In this document: positions 37,751 through 47,068 of the stretch, piece by piece
How the letters are laid out: the number at the start of each line of letters is the position of its first letter
Numbering within the stretch: the first letter of the stretch is position 1
Origin: Mycobacterium sp.
Lineage (GTDB): Bacteria > Actinomycetota > Actinomycetes > Mycobacteriales > Mycobacteriaceae
Direction of reading: 5' to 3'
Length of the DNA: 64,000 nt
NCBI GenBank assembly: GCA_025965975.1
Contig: JAOPVX010000086.1
Coordinates: 1-64,000, forward strand
Made by a program: the position numbers and the translations under genes
Notes under the pieces: model-generated
The model's input: only the letters and a program-made list of their open reading frames with translations
What the model was told of the DNA's origin: nothing
The model's database searches: none

Positions 37751-38670
37751 CCACCCACGGTCCGAACGCCGGCTCGGCCGGCGGCGAGCACGCCGAGCGG
37801 TTCACCCATCTGCGGCCGCTGCTGTTCACGATCGTCTACGAGATCCTCGGTTCTGCAACCGAATCCGACGACGTGTTGCAGGACAGCTATCTGCGGTGGG
37901 CCGAGGTGGACCTCGCGACTGTGCGGGATACCAAGTCGTATCTGGCGCAACTGGTGACCCGTCAGGCGCTCAATGCGCTGCGGGCCGGCGCCCGCCGTCG
38001 CGAGGACTACATCGGACCGTGGCTGCCTGAGCCGCTGCTGCTCGACGAGCGTGACGCGTCGACCGACGTGGTCCTCGCCGAGTCGGTGTCGATGGCGATG
38101 CTGGTGCTGCTCGAGACGCTCACCCCCGACGAGCGCGCGGTGTTCGTGCTGCGCGAGGTGTTCGGCTTTGACTATGACGAAATCGCCGGCGCCGTCGGCA
38201 AATCCGTTGCGACGGTGCGTCAAATGGCGCACCGTGCGCGTGAGCATGTGCGGGCACGGCGCAAGCGTTTCGAGCCGGTCGATGCCGCGCACACGGCGGA
38301 GGTCACCGAACAGTTCATGACCGCGGCGGCCACCGGTGACATGGATGGGCTGCTGGCGATGCTGGCGCCAGACGCCACCTGGATCGCCGACAGCGGCGGC
38401 AAGGCCAGCGCGGCCCGCAGGCCGGTGGTTGGTGCAGCGAAGGTCGCCGCCGCGATCATCGGCATCTTCCGCCTCGGGCAGCGCCTTCCGGATGTCCGGA
38501 TCGAGACTGCGGTGTACAACAGCGCACCCGCGGTCGTCGTCTACAGCGGCGACCATCTTGAGGGCGTCTTCCTGGTCGAGGTCATCGACGGGAAGATCAC
38601 CAACTTCTACGCCATGCGTAATCCCGACAAGCTGGTGGGAATAGCGATCCCGCGGGCGATCAGCCGCTAG
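37747..38670 (+). CDS. sigJ: ECF sigma factor with SnoaL-like C-terminal domain (SigJ/ECF41 type)
   Basis: A 307-residue sigma factor. Region 2 (about 20-85) has VYEILGSATESDDVLQDSYL; region 4 (about 125-175) has LTPDERAVFVLREVFGFDY and an HTH with AGAVGKSVATVRQMAHRA. The C-terminal ~110 residues form a SnoaL-like domain that in ECF41 proteins acts as a built-in regulator; DSGGK and NPDKL correspond to its two conserved motifs. No anti-sigma gene is adjacent, as expected. Start GTG at 37747. M. tuberculosis SigJ has the same architecture; orthology is not proven. Confidence 0.88.
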   Translation: MTTHGPNAGSAGGEHAERFTHLRPLLFTIVYEILGSATESDDVLQDSYLRWAEVDLATVRDTKSYLAQLVTRQALNALRAGARRREDYIGPWLPEPLLLDERDASTDVVLAESVSMAMLVLLETLTPDERAVFVLREVFGFDYDEIAGAVGKSVATVRQMAHRAREHVRARRKRFEPVDAAHTAEVTEQFMTAAATGDMDGLLAMLAPDATWIADSGGKASAARRPVVGAAKVAAAIIGIFRLGQRLPDVRIETAVYNSAPAVVVYSGDHLEGVFLVEVIDGKITNFYAMRNPDKLVGIAIPRAISR

Positions 38671-38690
38671 CGTTCTGTCACGCTTGGTCG

Positions 38691-39944
38691 GTGCGGATCG
38701 AGCGGCTCGGCGATTTAGGCAGCGCGCCCTCGGTGCTGCGCGCCATCGCTAACGGCGCCGAGCGGCAGGAGTTGCCGCCGCCCGCCGCTCTGATCGGCGA
38801 GTGGTTCGGCTCGGCAGCGGTCATCGCCCCATCGCTGCAGGCCGTTGCCGTTGACGACGTCTTCGCCGTGCCGACCGGTGCTTCCGGCGGGGCGATCGGC
38901 GGCGGCTGGTTCGGCTATCTCTCGTACCCAGACGCGGGCGTCGACGGTCGTGGGCCCCGGATTCCGGAGGCGGCCGGTGGCTGGTCCGACTGCGTGCTGC
39001 GCCAGGACCGCGAGGGCCACTGGTGGTATGAAAGCCTCTCCGGCGCACCGCTTCCGGTATGGGTGGCCGACGCGGTGCGGTCGCGTGTGCCTGCGCGCGA
39101 GCACGCCATCGCGTGGGGCGAGGCCGACCGCTTTGCGCACCGCCATGGCGTGCTCGAGTGCCTTGAGGCGATCGCGGCGGGTGAGGTCTACCAGGCGTGC
39201 GTGTGCACGCAGTACGGGGGCCGCCTCGAAGGCGCACCCGTCGAGTTCTTCGTCGAGGCGGTTGAGCGCACGTCACCCGCGCGGGCGGCCTATTTGGCCG
39301 GCGAATGGGGCGCGGTGGCGTCGCTGTCCCCCGAGCTGTTCCTGCGCCGGTGCGGTGAGTCGGTGACGTCGAGCCCGATCAAGGGCACGCTGCCGCGGCA
39401 CGCGGACCCAGCGGCGTTGCGGGCGTCAGCTAAGGACGTCGCAGAGAACATCATGATCGTCGATCTGGTCCGCAATGACCTGGGCCGCGTTGCGGTCACG
39501 GGGACGGTCACCGTGCCCGAGCTGCTGGCGATTCAGGCCGCGCCAGGTGTATGGCATTTGGTGTCGACGGTGACCGCGCGCGTCGACGTGGACGTGCCGA
39601 TGGCTGAGGTGCTCGACGCATGCTTCCCACCCGCATCCGTGACAGGGACGCCGAAGGCGCGTGCCCGTCAACTGCTAACGGGTTGGGAGCCACACCGCCG
39701 CGGAGTGTATTGCGGCACAGTCGGTTTGGCGTCACCGGTTGCCGGCTGCGAGCTGAACGTGGCGATTCGGACAGTGGAGTTCGGAGCCGACGGGTCGGCG
39801 GTACTCGGGGTCGGCGGCGGTATCACCGCGGATTCGGACCCAGACCGCGAATGGGAGGAGTGCCTGCACAAGGCGGCGCCGATCATTGGGAGTACAGCAG
39901 GCACCGGTCGACGAGTATCTTGGCCAGCCGTGTCGGCTCGCTGA
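38691..39944 (+). CDS. pabB: Aminodeoxychorismate synthase component I
   Basis: Converts chorismate and ammonia to 4-amino-4-deoxychorismate for folate synthesis. 417 residues. The chorismate-binding half has SSPIKGTLPRH with the PabB-type lysine, IVDLVRNDLGRV, GVWHLVSTV and FPPASVTGTPKARA. The N-terminal half is shorter and divergent. Start GTG at 38691. It is the Rv1005c position of M. tuberculosis. Its last 62 bp overlap the convergent hydrolase gene. Confidence 0.92.
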   Translation: MRIERLGDLGSAPSVLRAIANGAERQELPPPAALIGEWFGSAAVIAPSLQAVAVDDVFAVPTGASGGAIGGGWFGYLSYPDAGVDGRGPRIPEAAGGWSDCVLRQDREGHWWYESLSGAPLPVWVADAVRSRVPAREHAIAWGEADRFAHRHGVLECLEAIAAGEVYQACVCTQYGGRLEGAPVEFFVEAVERTSPARAAYLAGEWGAVASLSPELFLRRCGESVTSSPIKGTLPRHADPAALRASAKDVAENIMIVDLVRNDLGRVAVTGTVTVPELLAIQAAPGVWHLVSTVTARVDVDVPMAEVLDACFPPASVTGTPKARARQLLTGWEPHRRGVYCGTVGLASPVAGCELNVAIRTVEFGADGSAVLGVGGGITADSDPDREWEECLHKAAPIIGSTAGTGRRVSWPAVSAR

Positions 39945-40626
39945 CCATCAGGCCGTGGCAGGTGTCGATCGGGATGAGCGTCTGCACACCGCCGATCACA
40001 CCGATGCTCTTTTTCTGCGTTCGTACCGACAACGAATGGTCCCGCAACGTCAGGATCCACGTCCGCGCAATCTCGTCGGGCATTTGAGGGCGGTGGACCT
40101 TCTCGGTCACCAGGCGGATGGACTCCCCGCGGACACGCGGCAGCAGGAACCGTCGTTGTCGGCGGGTCATACCGTTGCAGAACGCCAATCGCGCAGCGAG
40201 GCGGGGCATTTCGATCGGAACCCCGCGAGCCGCGGCCGCGCGCCGCGCGTACCAGCCCAGCGGTCCGCCGACGGTGTCGAGCACCGAGGTGCCCTGCGGC
40301 GGGACGAACGCGGCGGCCAGGATCATCTCCCGCACCCGCGGCGAGCCGAGCTTGGTCACGACGCTCGGGACGATCACGCCCGCCATGGAATGCCCGCAGA
40401 CCACAACTTCGCGCAGTCCAGCGTCTTCGATGTCGGCGACGACCGACTCGACGCACTCGCCGATCGACAGCGCCGCCAACTCACCGGGCTTGCCTGCCCG
40501 GCCAGGCAAGTCGACAGCGAGCACTGGCAGATCGGGTGCCCGCCGATGCAACTCGTCGACGGTGGGGTCCCAGCAGTCCGCGGCGTGCGCCCCGCCGTGC
40601 ACCAGCACCAGCGCGGGCAGTGTCAT
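39883..40626 (-). CDS. Alpha/beta hydrolase
   Basis: A 247-residue hydrolase. LVLVHGGAHAADCWDP gives the oxyanion His-Gly, VCGHSMAGVIVP holds the nucleophile serine near residue 79, and the likely catalytic His is in DTCHGLMVSEP near the end. It resembles plant-type HNL/methyl-esterase enzymes (GHSMAG). The ATG overlaps the rsmI stop by 4 nt (ATGA), so it is co-translated with rsmI. Ester, amide or nitrile substrates are possible. Confidence 0.88.
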   Translation of the reverse strand: MTLPALVLVHGGAHAADCWDPTVDELHRRAPDLPVLAVDLPGRAGKPGELAALSIGECVESVVADIEDAGLREVVVCGHSMAGVIVPSVVTKLGSPRVREMILAAAFVPPQGTSVLDTVGGPLGWYARRAAAARGVPIEMPRLAARLAFCNGMTRRQRRFLLPRVRGESIRLVTEKVHRPQMPDEIARTWILTLRDHSLSVRTQKKSIGVIGGVQTLIPIDTCHGLMVSEPTRLAKILVDRCLLYSQ

Positions 40627-41474
40627 GGGCATTCTTTCGCCGACCGTGAGCGCAGAACGGCATCGTATAGTTCGCGGCGCGACGGCGCGCCGGGATTCGC
40701 GGCTACGACTTCGGCGCACGCATCCTTGACCCGCATGCCGTCATCGACCAGGGCGTTTACGTCGTCTACCAACGTCGCCAGATCCGCTCGCGGCGTCGCA
40801 CCCGAGAGCACGACGGTGATCTCGCCCAGCACGCCACCCTCGGCCCAGTCGGCCAGTTCGGCCAGCGAGCCACGGATGATCTCCTCGTGCGTCTTGGTCA
40901 GCTCACGGCAGACCACCGCGCGCCGCTCGGTGCCAAGCGCATCGACGGCGTCTTTCAGGCAGCCCGCCAGCCGCCGCGGTGACTCGAAGAACACGCACGT
41001 GCGCGGCTCGGCGGCCAGTGTCTTGAGCCAGGACACGCGCGTCGAGTGCTTACGCGGCGCGAACCCCTCGAAGCAGAACCTCTCCGACGGCAGCCCGGAT
41101 ACCGCCAGCGCCGTCGTCACCGCCGAAGGGCCGGGCAGGCAATGCACCGGCGCCCCGGCCTCGATACAAGCCGCCACCAGCCGGTATCCGGGATCGCTGA
41201 TCAGCGGCATGCCGGCATCGCTGACCAGCAGGACCGTCGCCCCGGCCTGAATCTCCTCGACTAGCGAAGGAACCCGCGTCGCCTCGTTCTGGTCGAACAG
41301 GCTGACCACCTTGCCTGCGGGCTTGACGTCGAGTGCTTGGGCCAGGGTGCGGAGCCGGCGGGTGTCCTCGGCGGCAATCACGTCTGCGCTCGCCAGGGCC
41401 TTGACGAGCCGCGCGGATGCGTCCGACGGCCGGCCCAGCGGCGTGGCGCCGATGAGCAGTCGTCCGGTGGTCAT
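40623..41474 (-). CDS. rsmI: 16S rRNA (cytidine-1402-2'-O)-methyltransferase
   Basis: Adds a 2'-O-methyl group to C1402 in the decoding centre of 16S rRNA. 283 residues of the tetrapyrrole-methylase fold. Family motifs are GRLLIGATPLGRPSDAS at the start, AAEDTRRLRTL, SDAGMPLISDPGYRLV, CLPGPSAVTTALAVSG and FEGFAPRK. Start ATG at 41474; a much longer open frame upstream is antisense to pmt. Divergent from pmt with 24 bp between starts, as at Rv1003/Rv1002c. Confidence 0.95.
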   Translation of the reverse strand: MTTGRLLIGATPLGRPSDASARLVKALASADVIAAEDTRRLRTLAQALDVKPAGKVVSLFDQNEATRVPSLVEEIQAGATVLLVSDAGMPLISDPGYRLVAACIEAGAPVHCLPGPSAVTTALAVSGLPSERFCFEGFAPRKHSTRVSWLKTLAAEPRTCVFFESPRRLAGCLKDAVDALGTERRAVVCRELTKTHEEIIRGSLAELADWAEGGVLGEITVVLSGATPRADLATLVDDVNALVDDGMRVKDACAEVVAANPGAPSRRELYDAVLRSRSAKECP

Positions 41475-41498
41475 GCCGGACAGCCTACGATCGCTGTC

Positions 41499-43049
41499 GT
41501 GACCGCCCCGGCCGATGAGCTCGTTGCCAGGGAGCGCGCGGTTCCCGTCATCAGTCCCGCGCCACTGGTGCCCGTCGCCGACTTCGGGCCGGTCGACCGG
41601 CTGCAGGGCTGGGCGATGACGGCCGTCGTCACGGCGCTGGCTGCGGTGACGCGTTTCCTGAACCTGGGCTCGCCGACCGATGCCGGCACGCCGATCTTCG
41701 ACGAGAAGCACTACGCGCCGCAGGCGTGGCAGGCGCTGCACAACCACGGCGTTGAGGACAACCCCGGCTACGGGCTGGTGGTGCACCCGCCGGTCGGCAA
41801 GCAGTTGATCGCGCTCGGTGAGGCGCTGTTCGGCTACAACGGGCTCGGCTGGCGATTCTCCGGCGCGGTGTGCGGCGTCATTCTCGTGCTGTTGGTCGTG
41901 CGGATCGGGCGGCGGATCAGCCGGTCGACGCTGGTTGGCGGGATCGCCGGGCTGCTGCTGATCGCCGACGGAGTGAGCTTCGTCGCGTCGCGCAGCGCGC
42001 TGCTGGACGGCTTCCAGACGCTGTTCGTGGTTGGGGCGTTCGGCTGTTTGATGGTCGACCGCGACCAGGTGCGGGAGCGGATGCACGTCGCGCTGCTGGA
42101 AGGCCGCATCGGCGAAACGCCGTGGGGCCCGCGGCTGGGTGTGCGGTGGTGGCGGTTCGGCGCCGGTGCGATGCTCGGATTGGCTTGTGCGACAAAGTGG
42201 TCCGGGCTGTATTTCATCGTGTTCTTCGGCCTGATGACGTTGGCGTTCGACATCGCCGCGCGCAGGCAGTATCGAGTGCCGCGGCCGTGGCTCGGGGCGT
42301 TGCGGCGGGACCTCGGCCCGTCGTTGTACGCCCTGGTGCTGATTCCGTTCGGCGTGTACATGGCGTCGTACGCGCCGTGGTTCGCGTCGGAGACCGGCGT
42401 GAACCGGCATGAGGTGGGCCAGTCGATCGGGCCGCACAGCGCGCTGCCCATTCCCGATGCGTTTCGCTCGCTGTGGCACTACACGCACGCCGCGTACAGG
42501 TTCCATGCCGGGCTGACGAACGCCGCAGGCAACCACCACCCGTGGGAGTCCAAGCCATGGACATGGCCGATGTCGCTGCGGCCGGTGTTGTACGCGATCG
42601 ACAACCAGAACGTCCCCGGCTGCGGCGCGCAGTCCTGCGTGAAGGCCGTGATGCTGGTCGGCACGCCTGCGATGTGGTTCATCGCGGTGCCGGTGCTGGC
42701 GTGGGCGGTGTGGCGGGCGTTCGTCAAGCGCGATTGGCGTTACGGAGCGATCCTGGTGGGCTACGGCGCGGGATACCTGCCGTGGTTCGCCGACATCGAC
42801 CGGCAGATGTACTTCTTCTACGCGGCGACGATGGCGCCGTTCCTGGTGCTGGCCATCGCGATGATTCTGGGCGACATCCTGCATAAGCCGGATCAGAACT
42901 CCGAGCGACGAACGCTGGGGCTGATCGTCGTGTGTTTCTATATCGCGCTTGTCATTACGAACTTCGCGTGGATGTATCCAATCCTGACGGGCCTGCCGGT
43001 CTCGCAATCGACGTGGAACATGGAGATCTGGCTGCCTTCTTGGCGGTGA
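41499..43049 (+). CDS. pmt: Protein O-mannosyltransferase
   Basis: Polytopic membrane enzyme that transfers mannose from polyprenyl-phosphomannose to Ser/Thr of secreted proteins. 516 residues, about 10-11 helices. The first loop carries the acidic catalytic motif GTPIFDEKHYAPQAW near residue 67, and NPGYGLVVHPPVGKQ follows. HPWESKPWTWPMSLRPVLY and YFFYAATMAPFLV are GT39/4TMC motifs; it ends EIWLPSWR, as does Rv1002c. Start GTG at 41499. Needed for mannosylation of mycobacterial lipoproteins such as those further along in this window. Confidence 0.96.
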   Translation: MTAPADELVARERAVPVISPAPLVPVADFGPVDRLQGWAMTAVVTALAAVTRFLNLGSPTDAGTPIFDEKHYAPQAWQALHNHGVEDNPGYGLVVHPPVGKQLIALGEALFGYNGLGWRFSGAVCGVILVLLVVRIGRRISRSTLVGGIAGLLLIADGVSFVASRSALLDGFQTLFVVGAFGCLMVDRDQVRERMHVALLEGRIGETPWGPRLGVRWWRFGAGAMLGLACATKWSGLYFIVFFGLMTLAFDIAARRQYRVPRPWLGALRRDLGPSLYALVLIPFGVYMASYAPWFASETGVNRHEVGQSIGPHSALPIPDAFRSLWHYTHAAYRFHAGLTNAAGNHHPWESKPWTWPMSLRPVLYAIDNQNVPGCGAQSCVKAVMLVGTPAMWFIAVPVLAWAVWRAFVKRDWRYGAILVGYGAGYLPWFADIDRQMYFFYAATMAPFLVLAIAMILGDILHKPDQNSERRTLGLIVVCFYIALVITNFAWMYPILTGLPVSQSTWNMEIWLPSWR

Positions 43050-43152
43050 CCTTCTGCGGCTTGGCGCCCAGTTCTACACCAGGGCTGTCGATGAGCGTTG
43101 CTGCGGCGCTATCCACAGCCGTGGTGTCGATCTCGCCGATAGCATCCAGACG

Positions 43153-43191
43153 GTCGGTGGTCACTTGTCGGTGGTCACTTGTCGGTGGTCA
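43153..43191. repeat. 14-bp tandem repeat, 2.8 copies
   Basis: GTCGGTGGTCACTT at 43153-43166 and 43167-43180, then 11 bases of a third copy to 43191. The unit length is not a multiple of three, and the repeat ends 17 bp before the ATG of the AbiEi-like gene, where copy-number change would alter possible upstream starts. Confidence 0.85.
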
Positions 43192-43208
43192 TCGGAACCA
43201 TCGCCAGC

Positions 43209-44039
43209 ATGTGGCCAGTTGTCGGCACCGAGGCGGTCGCGACCGGTGCGCTTACTCGTGGTTCGCTGCGCTGGAACTACACCGCCGTTTACCCGAACGT
43301 CTACCTGCCTAACAACGCGCGCAGGGACTTGTACATCAACACGGTCTCGGCCTGGCTATGGACCGGACGCAAGGGCATCGTCGCCGGGCGCGCCGCTGCC
43401 GCGCTGCACGGCGTGCGGTGGATCAAGGACACCGTGCCAATCGAGCTGATCGGCAAATACCGCAGACGTCAGACCGGCGTGGTGGTGCGTGACGAACGAA
43501 CCGGTGATGACGAAGTGTGCAAGATCGGCGAGCTACCGGTGACGACTCCCGCGCGCACGGCCCTCGACCTTGCTCGCCGCCTTCCCCGAGATGCCGCGGT
43601 CGCCCACCTAGATGCGCTGGCGGCGGTGACCGGGCTAACCGCTACCGACATCGCGTCATTGGAAGAACGCCATCGAGCGACGCGGGGAATCCGGGCGGCC
43701 CGTGCGGCCTTCGACCTGATGGACGGCGGCGCACGGTCGCCGCAAGAAACCTGGTTGCGGCTGCTGCTGATCGATGCCGGCCTGCCTCGACCTCGCACCG
43801 CCATCCACGTTGGCGATGAGGGATGGGACGCCGTCATGGCCATGGGCTGGGACGGGCCGATGGTCGGCGTCGACTTCGAAGACGATGACACTGATCGCTA
43901 TCGCGTTGTGCAGGAAATCGAAAGCCAAGAGCTGTTCCAACGCCTCGGCTGGTTTCATATCCGCGTACGCCCGCAGCACACCCGCGCGTCCATCGTGCAC
44001 CGGGCACGCACGGCGTTACGCCAGCGCGGGTTGTCCTAG
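43209..44039 (+). CDS. AbiEi-like winged-helix / DUF559-type nuclease-fold protein
   Basis: A 276-residue protein of a family common in mycobacteria and usually annotated as AbiEi-like antitoxin or DUF559. The N-terminal third ([16 protein letters not shown] to [13 protein letters not shown]) fits an AbiEi winged-helix region. The C-terminal third has [25 protein letters not shown] and [14 protein letters not shown], resembling a Vsr/PD-(D/E)xK fold with Glu and Asp. No cognate AbiEii toxin is adjacent. The ATG at 43209 is preferred; TTG 43179 or GTG 43185 would start inside the 14-bp repeats. Convergent with arcA (CTAG overlap). Confidence 0.65.
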   Translation: MWPVVGTEAVATGALTRGSLRWNYTAVYPNVYLPNNARRDLYINTVSAWLWTGRKGIVAGRAAAALHGVRWIKDTVPIELIGKYRRRQTGVVVRDERTGDDEVCKIGELPVTTPARTALDLARRLPRDAAVAHLDALAAVTGLTATDIASLEERHRATRGIRAARAAFDLMDGGARSPQETWLRLLLIDAGLPRPRTAIHVGDEGWDAVMAMGWDGPMVGVDFEDDDTDRYRVVQEIESQELFQRLGWFHIRVRPQHTRASIVHRARTALRQRGLS

Positions 44040-45274
44040 AGCGGGTCGCGGGCGGCCGGGCATGACATGCAGCGTGGGCCGCCGCGGCCGGTGCCCAACT
44101 CGGACGCCTGGATCGGCAGCACTTCGATGCCCGCATCGGCAAGCCGTGCATTGGTTTCGGTGTTGCGTTCGTATGCGACGACGACACCGGGCGCCACTGC
44201 CAACGTGTTGTTGCCGTCGTCCCACTGCTCGCGCTCGGCGGTCACCGGGTCCAGCCCCGTCGCGATCACCCGCAGCTTCTCGATCTGCATCGCCGTCGCG
44301 GCGGCCTCCACAAACGGAGTGGCGTCGTCGATCTGCACCCCGCCCTCCCCGTCGCGGTGAATCGTGAACGCCGACAACGAGTCGACGATGTTCGGGTACA
44401 TCACCACCGCATCGACGTCGACCATCGTGCACACCGTGTCCAGGTGCATCTGAGCGCGCTCCTGCGCGATCGGCACGGTCAGCACGGTGTGCGCCAGATC
44501 GTCGTCGAACAGGCTGCGCGCCAACGCTTCCGCGCCCGCCGGCGTCGTCCGCTCCCCCACGCCGACGGCGACCACACCCGGCGCCAGCAGCAACACGTCG
44601 CCGCCCTCGACGGGCGCCGAACGCGACTCGTATGCCCGCCGCACGCCGAGGAACCGCGGATGGTGCGCGTAGATCAGGTCGGTCAGCGACGTCTCGCGCA
44701 CCCGCGCCGGCAGCGCCAGCGAGGTGATGGCCACCCGCGGCCCGATCCAGAACGACGAGTCACGGGTGAACAACAGATTCGGCAGCGGCTCGATGACGAA
44801 ATCCCCGCCGTGGTGCATCCGCCGCACCAGCGAGAGCTCACCACCGCTGAACGGCAACTCGTTGAACGTCATCCCCGCCATCAGCACCCGCGCCAGCGGC
44901 TCGGCTTGCAGCGTCCGCAGATACGTCGAAAGCTCTTGCGCTAGAGGCAGTCCCAGCCGTCGTGGGTCGACCGCCGCGGCGATCCCATGGATGCGCGCCG
45001 CGCCACTCTTCGACAGCGCCTCGGTGAGCAGGTCCGCGAGCAGCAGCACCTCGACGGCACGCGATTCCAACACCGCGGCGAACGCGTCGTGTTCCTGCTG
45101 CGCCTTGGACACCCATGGCAGGCCGTCGAACAGCAGCGCGTCGTTGTTGCGCGGGGTGAGCCGCTGTAACTCGGCCCCCGGGCGGTGCAGGATGACGGCC
45201 CGCAGCCTGCCGACCTCGGAGTCGCAGCCCAGCGCAACGTCTGTCACATCTAGCACCGTAGCGCCACCGTTCAC
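44036..45274 (-). CDS. arcA: Arginine deiminase
   Basis: Hydrolyses arginine to citrulline and ammonia. 412 residues. [17 protein letters not shown] opens the fold, [10 protein letters not shown] carries the substrate Asp, [11 protein letters not shown] and [11 protein letters not shown] hold the catalytic Glu and His, and the nucleophile Cys is in GGPRCMSCP near the C-terminus. Corresponds to Rv1001. No arcB/arcC partners are adjacent, so it probably serves arginine catabolism or acid stress alone. Start GTG at 45274, 19 bp from the divergent soxR. Confidence 0.95.
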   Translation of the reverse strand: MNGGATVLDVTDVALGCDSEVGRLRAVILHRPGAELQRLTPRNNDALLFDGLPWVSKAQQEHDAFAAVLESRAVEVLLLADLLTEALSKSGAARIHGIAAAVDPRRLGLPLAQELSTYLRTLQAEPLARVLMAGMTFNELPFSGGELSLVRRMHHGGDFVIEPLPNLLFTRDSSFWIGPRVAITSLALPARVRETSLTDLIYAHHPRFLGVRRAYESRSAPVEGGDVLLLAPGVVAVGVGERTTPAGAEALARSLFDDDLAHTVLTVPIAQERAQMHLDTVCTMVDVDAVVMYPNIVDSLSAFTIHRDGEGGVQIDDATPFVEAAATAMQIEKLRVIATGLDPVTAEREQWDDGNNTLAVAPGVVVAYERNTETNARLADAGIEVLPIQASELGTGRGGPRCMSCPAARDPL

Positions 45275-45280
45275 CTCAAC

Positions 45281-45286
45281 TATGGT
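45281..45286 (+). promoter_or_regulatory. -10 element for a leaderless soxR transcript
   Basis: TATGGT followed by 7 bases and then the soxR ATG. This spacing places transcription start at or next to the ATG. Confidence 0.4.
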
Positions 45287-45293
45287 TTAGGTC

Positions 45294-45728
45294 ATGGAGC
45301 TGATCCACGAACTCACTCCTGGCGAGATGTCGCATCGCAGCGGCGTTGCGGTTTCGGCGCTGCACTTCTACGAACGCGAGGGGCTCATCGCCAGCCACCG
45401 CACCGGCGGCAACCAGCGCCGCTACGCCCGCGAGACGCTGCGGCGGGTCGCGTTCATCCGGATGTCACAGCGCCTGGGCATCCCACTGGCACGCATCGGC
45501 GAGGCCCTGGCCACCCTGCCCACCGACCGCGTCCCGACCAGCAAGGACTGGGCCCGGCTTTCGGCCGGCTGGCGCCAGGATCTCGACGACCGCATCGTGC
45601 ACCTTGAGCGGCTGCGCGACAACCTCGCCGGCTGTATCGGCTGCGGCTGCCTGAGCCTGAAGACCTGCGCGCTGTCCAACCCCGGCGATGTGCTCGCCCA
45701 ACAGGGCCCCGGCGCCGTCCGGCTGTGA
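45294..45728 (+). CDS. soxR: Redox-sensitive MerR-family regulator SoxR
   Basis: A 144-residue dimeric activator sensing redox-active compounds through a [2Fe-2S] cluster. The N-terminal MerR HTH has [21 protein letters not shown]; the coiled dimerisation helix follows; the cluster ligands are [12 protein letters not shown], the exact SoxR spacing. The 19-bp gap to divergent arcA means its promoter overlaps the arcA start region, so it may also affect arcA. The AlkB-like gene 33 bp downstream may be a co-transcribed target. Confidence 0.95.
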   Translation: MELIHELTPGEMSHRSGVAVSALHFYEREGLIASHRTGGNQRRYARETLRRVAFIRMSQRLGIPLARIGEALATLPTDRVPTSKDWARLSAGWRQDLDDRIVHLERLRDNLAGCIGCGCLSLKTCALSNPGDVLAQQGPGAVRL

Positions 45729-45761
45729 CTCTTCGAACGCCTGTGCGATAGACTCGCGCTC

Positions 45762-46358
45762 ATGGAGCTGGCTCTACAAAGCTCTCTTTTTGAACACGCC
45801 GAACGGCGCAGCCTCGGCAGCGACGCGTGGGTCGAGGTGCGCTCCGGATGGCTGCCGGATGCGGAGTCGCTGTTCGATGAGCTGATGCAGCAGATCCCGT
45901 GGCGCGCCGAGCGCAGGCAGATGTACGAGCGCGTGCTCGACGTCCCACGGCTGGTCAGCTTCCACAGTCTCGTCGAGGAGGCCGCCCCGCACCCGCGCTT
46001 GAAGCAGATCAGACGGCGGCTCAACGACACCTATGCCGGCGAGCTCGGCGAACCGTTCACCACCGCCGGTCTGTGCCTCTACCGTGACGGCAACGACAGC
46101 GTCGCCTGGCACGGCGACAAGATCGGCCGCGCCAGCACCGAAGACACCATGGTGGCCATCGTGAGCCTCGGCGCCACAAGGGTTTTCGCGTTACGCCCGC
46201 GCGGCGGCGGCAAGTCGCTGCGGCTACAGCACAGGCACGGCGACCTGTTGGTGATGGGCGGGTCGTGCCAGCGCACCTGGGAGCACTCGATCCCGAAGAC
46301 ATCGCGACCGACCGGCCCGCGGATCAGCATCCAGTTCCGCCCGCACGATGTTCGTTGA
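45762..46358 (+). CDS. AlkB-like 2-oxoglutarate/Fe(II) dioxygenase
   Basis: A 198-residue AlkB-family enzyme, probably repairing alkylated nucleic-acid bases. Iron ligands are the H-x-D in WHGDKIG near residue 117 and the His in WEHSIPK near residue 175; the 2-oxoglutarate arginines are in GPRISIQFRP. LCLYRDGNDSVAWHGD and RTWEHSIPKT are typical of the AlkB/ALKBH2-3 group. Corresponds to Rv1000c by synteny. It sits just downstream of soxR and convergent with a lipoprotein gene. Confidence 0.9.
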   Translation: MELALQSSLFEHAERRSLGSDAWVEVRSGWLPDAESLFDELMQQIPWRAERRQMYERVLDVPRLVSFHSLVEEAAPHPRLKQIRRRLNDTYAGELGEPFTTAGLCLYRDGNDSVAWHGDKIGRASTEDTMVAIVSLGATRVFALRPRGGGKSLRLQHRHGDLLVMGGSCQRTWEHSIPKTSRPTGPRISIQFRPHDVR

Positions 46359-46371
46359 GGTCCGCAGTACC

Positions 46372-47040
46372 CTAGCCCTTCACCGCCGCGACGGCCGCGG
46401 TCAGCAGGTCACGAGCGCGCTGCGTGTTGACCGGCGCGACGGGTTTGTCTGGTAGCACCAAGGGGTTGGCCGTGACGATCACCACGAACGTGCCGAAGCT
46501 GGCGACGTAGTTGTATAGCTCGCCGGTGCGTGGCTTGCCGTCGGCCGTGGTCTGCAGCACCCGATGGGTGCCAACGGTGTGCACACCGCCGATCTGCGGC
46601 GCCTCGACGACCTCGACGAGACCGCGCACCCCCGGTCCGGTGAAACCGACCTTCTGGCAGTTCTGCGCGGGATCGCTGACCGGCACCGCCTCTGACGTCT
46701 CGATGGCGATCGCAATGAACCGGTTGCCATCGCCCTCGGCGGTCGTCGCGGCCATGTTGCCCTTCACGCCCGGCGGCACGACCTGCTGGGTGGCGGCGTT
46801 CGCGCAATCGGCGGGGTCGAATGTCATACCTGGCGGCAGGGTCTGCGGCCCGAGGAGCCTGGGGTCGATGCCCGTCGGCCCGACGCTGGTGGTCTTGAAG
46901 TCCGACCCGAAGCTGGACTTGACGTTCGCGATGTGTGCGATGTCGGCGTGCGAGAAGTCCTGCCCTGCGGACTGTCCGGTCGCACAGGCGGCCAGTAGGC
47001 CGGCGCACGCAACGGCAACCATCGCTCTCGGGTTCGACAT
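46372..47040 (-). CDS. DUF5642-like lipoprotein
   Basis: A 222-residue exported lipoprotein: ATG at 47040, hydrophobic signal and lipobox LLAACAT near residue 20. The mature part has IANVKSSFGSDF and VVPPGVKGNMAATTAEGDGNRF, typical of a mycobacterial lipoprotein family (DUF5642). Position matches Rv0999. The following gene on the same strand encodes another member, 28 bp upstream. Function unknown; surface location likely. Confidence 0.75.
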   Translation of the reverse strand: MSNPRAMVAVACAGLLAACATGQSAGQDFSHADIAHIANVKSSFGSDFKTTSVGPTGIDPRLLGPQTLPPGMTFDPADCANAATQQVVPPGVKGNMAATTAEGDGNRFIAIAIETSEAVPVSDPAQNCQKVGFTGPGVRGLVEVVEAPQIGGVHTVGTHRVLQTTADGKPRTGELYNYVASFGTFVVIVTANPLVLPDKPVAPVNTQRARDLLTAAVAAVKG

Positions 47041-47068
47041 CGCCGCCAATGTACCCGCAGACCCCCGC

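Noticed and set aside
38676..38702. TGTCACG before pabB as a second ECF41 promoter
   Set aside because: The -35-like word matches, but after 16 bases no CGTC-like element is present.
41475..43007. Open frame extending rsmI to about 794 residues
   Set aside because: It is antisense to the conserved pmt gene, rich in Arg/His/Pro and contains no recognisable domain; rsmI begins at 41474.
42955..43164. Minus-strand 69-residue frame with a Lys-rich end
   Set aside because: It looks somewhat protein-like but runs 95 bp into pmt, starts inside the 14-bp repeats and has no recalled homologue; too weak to call.
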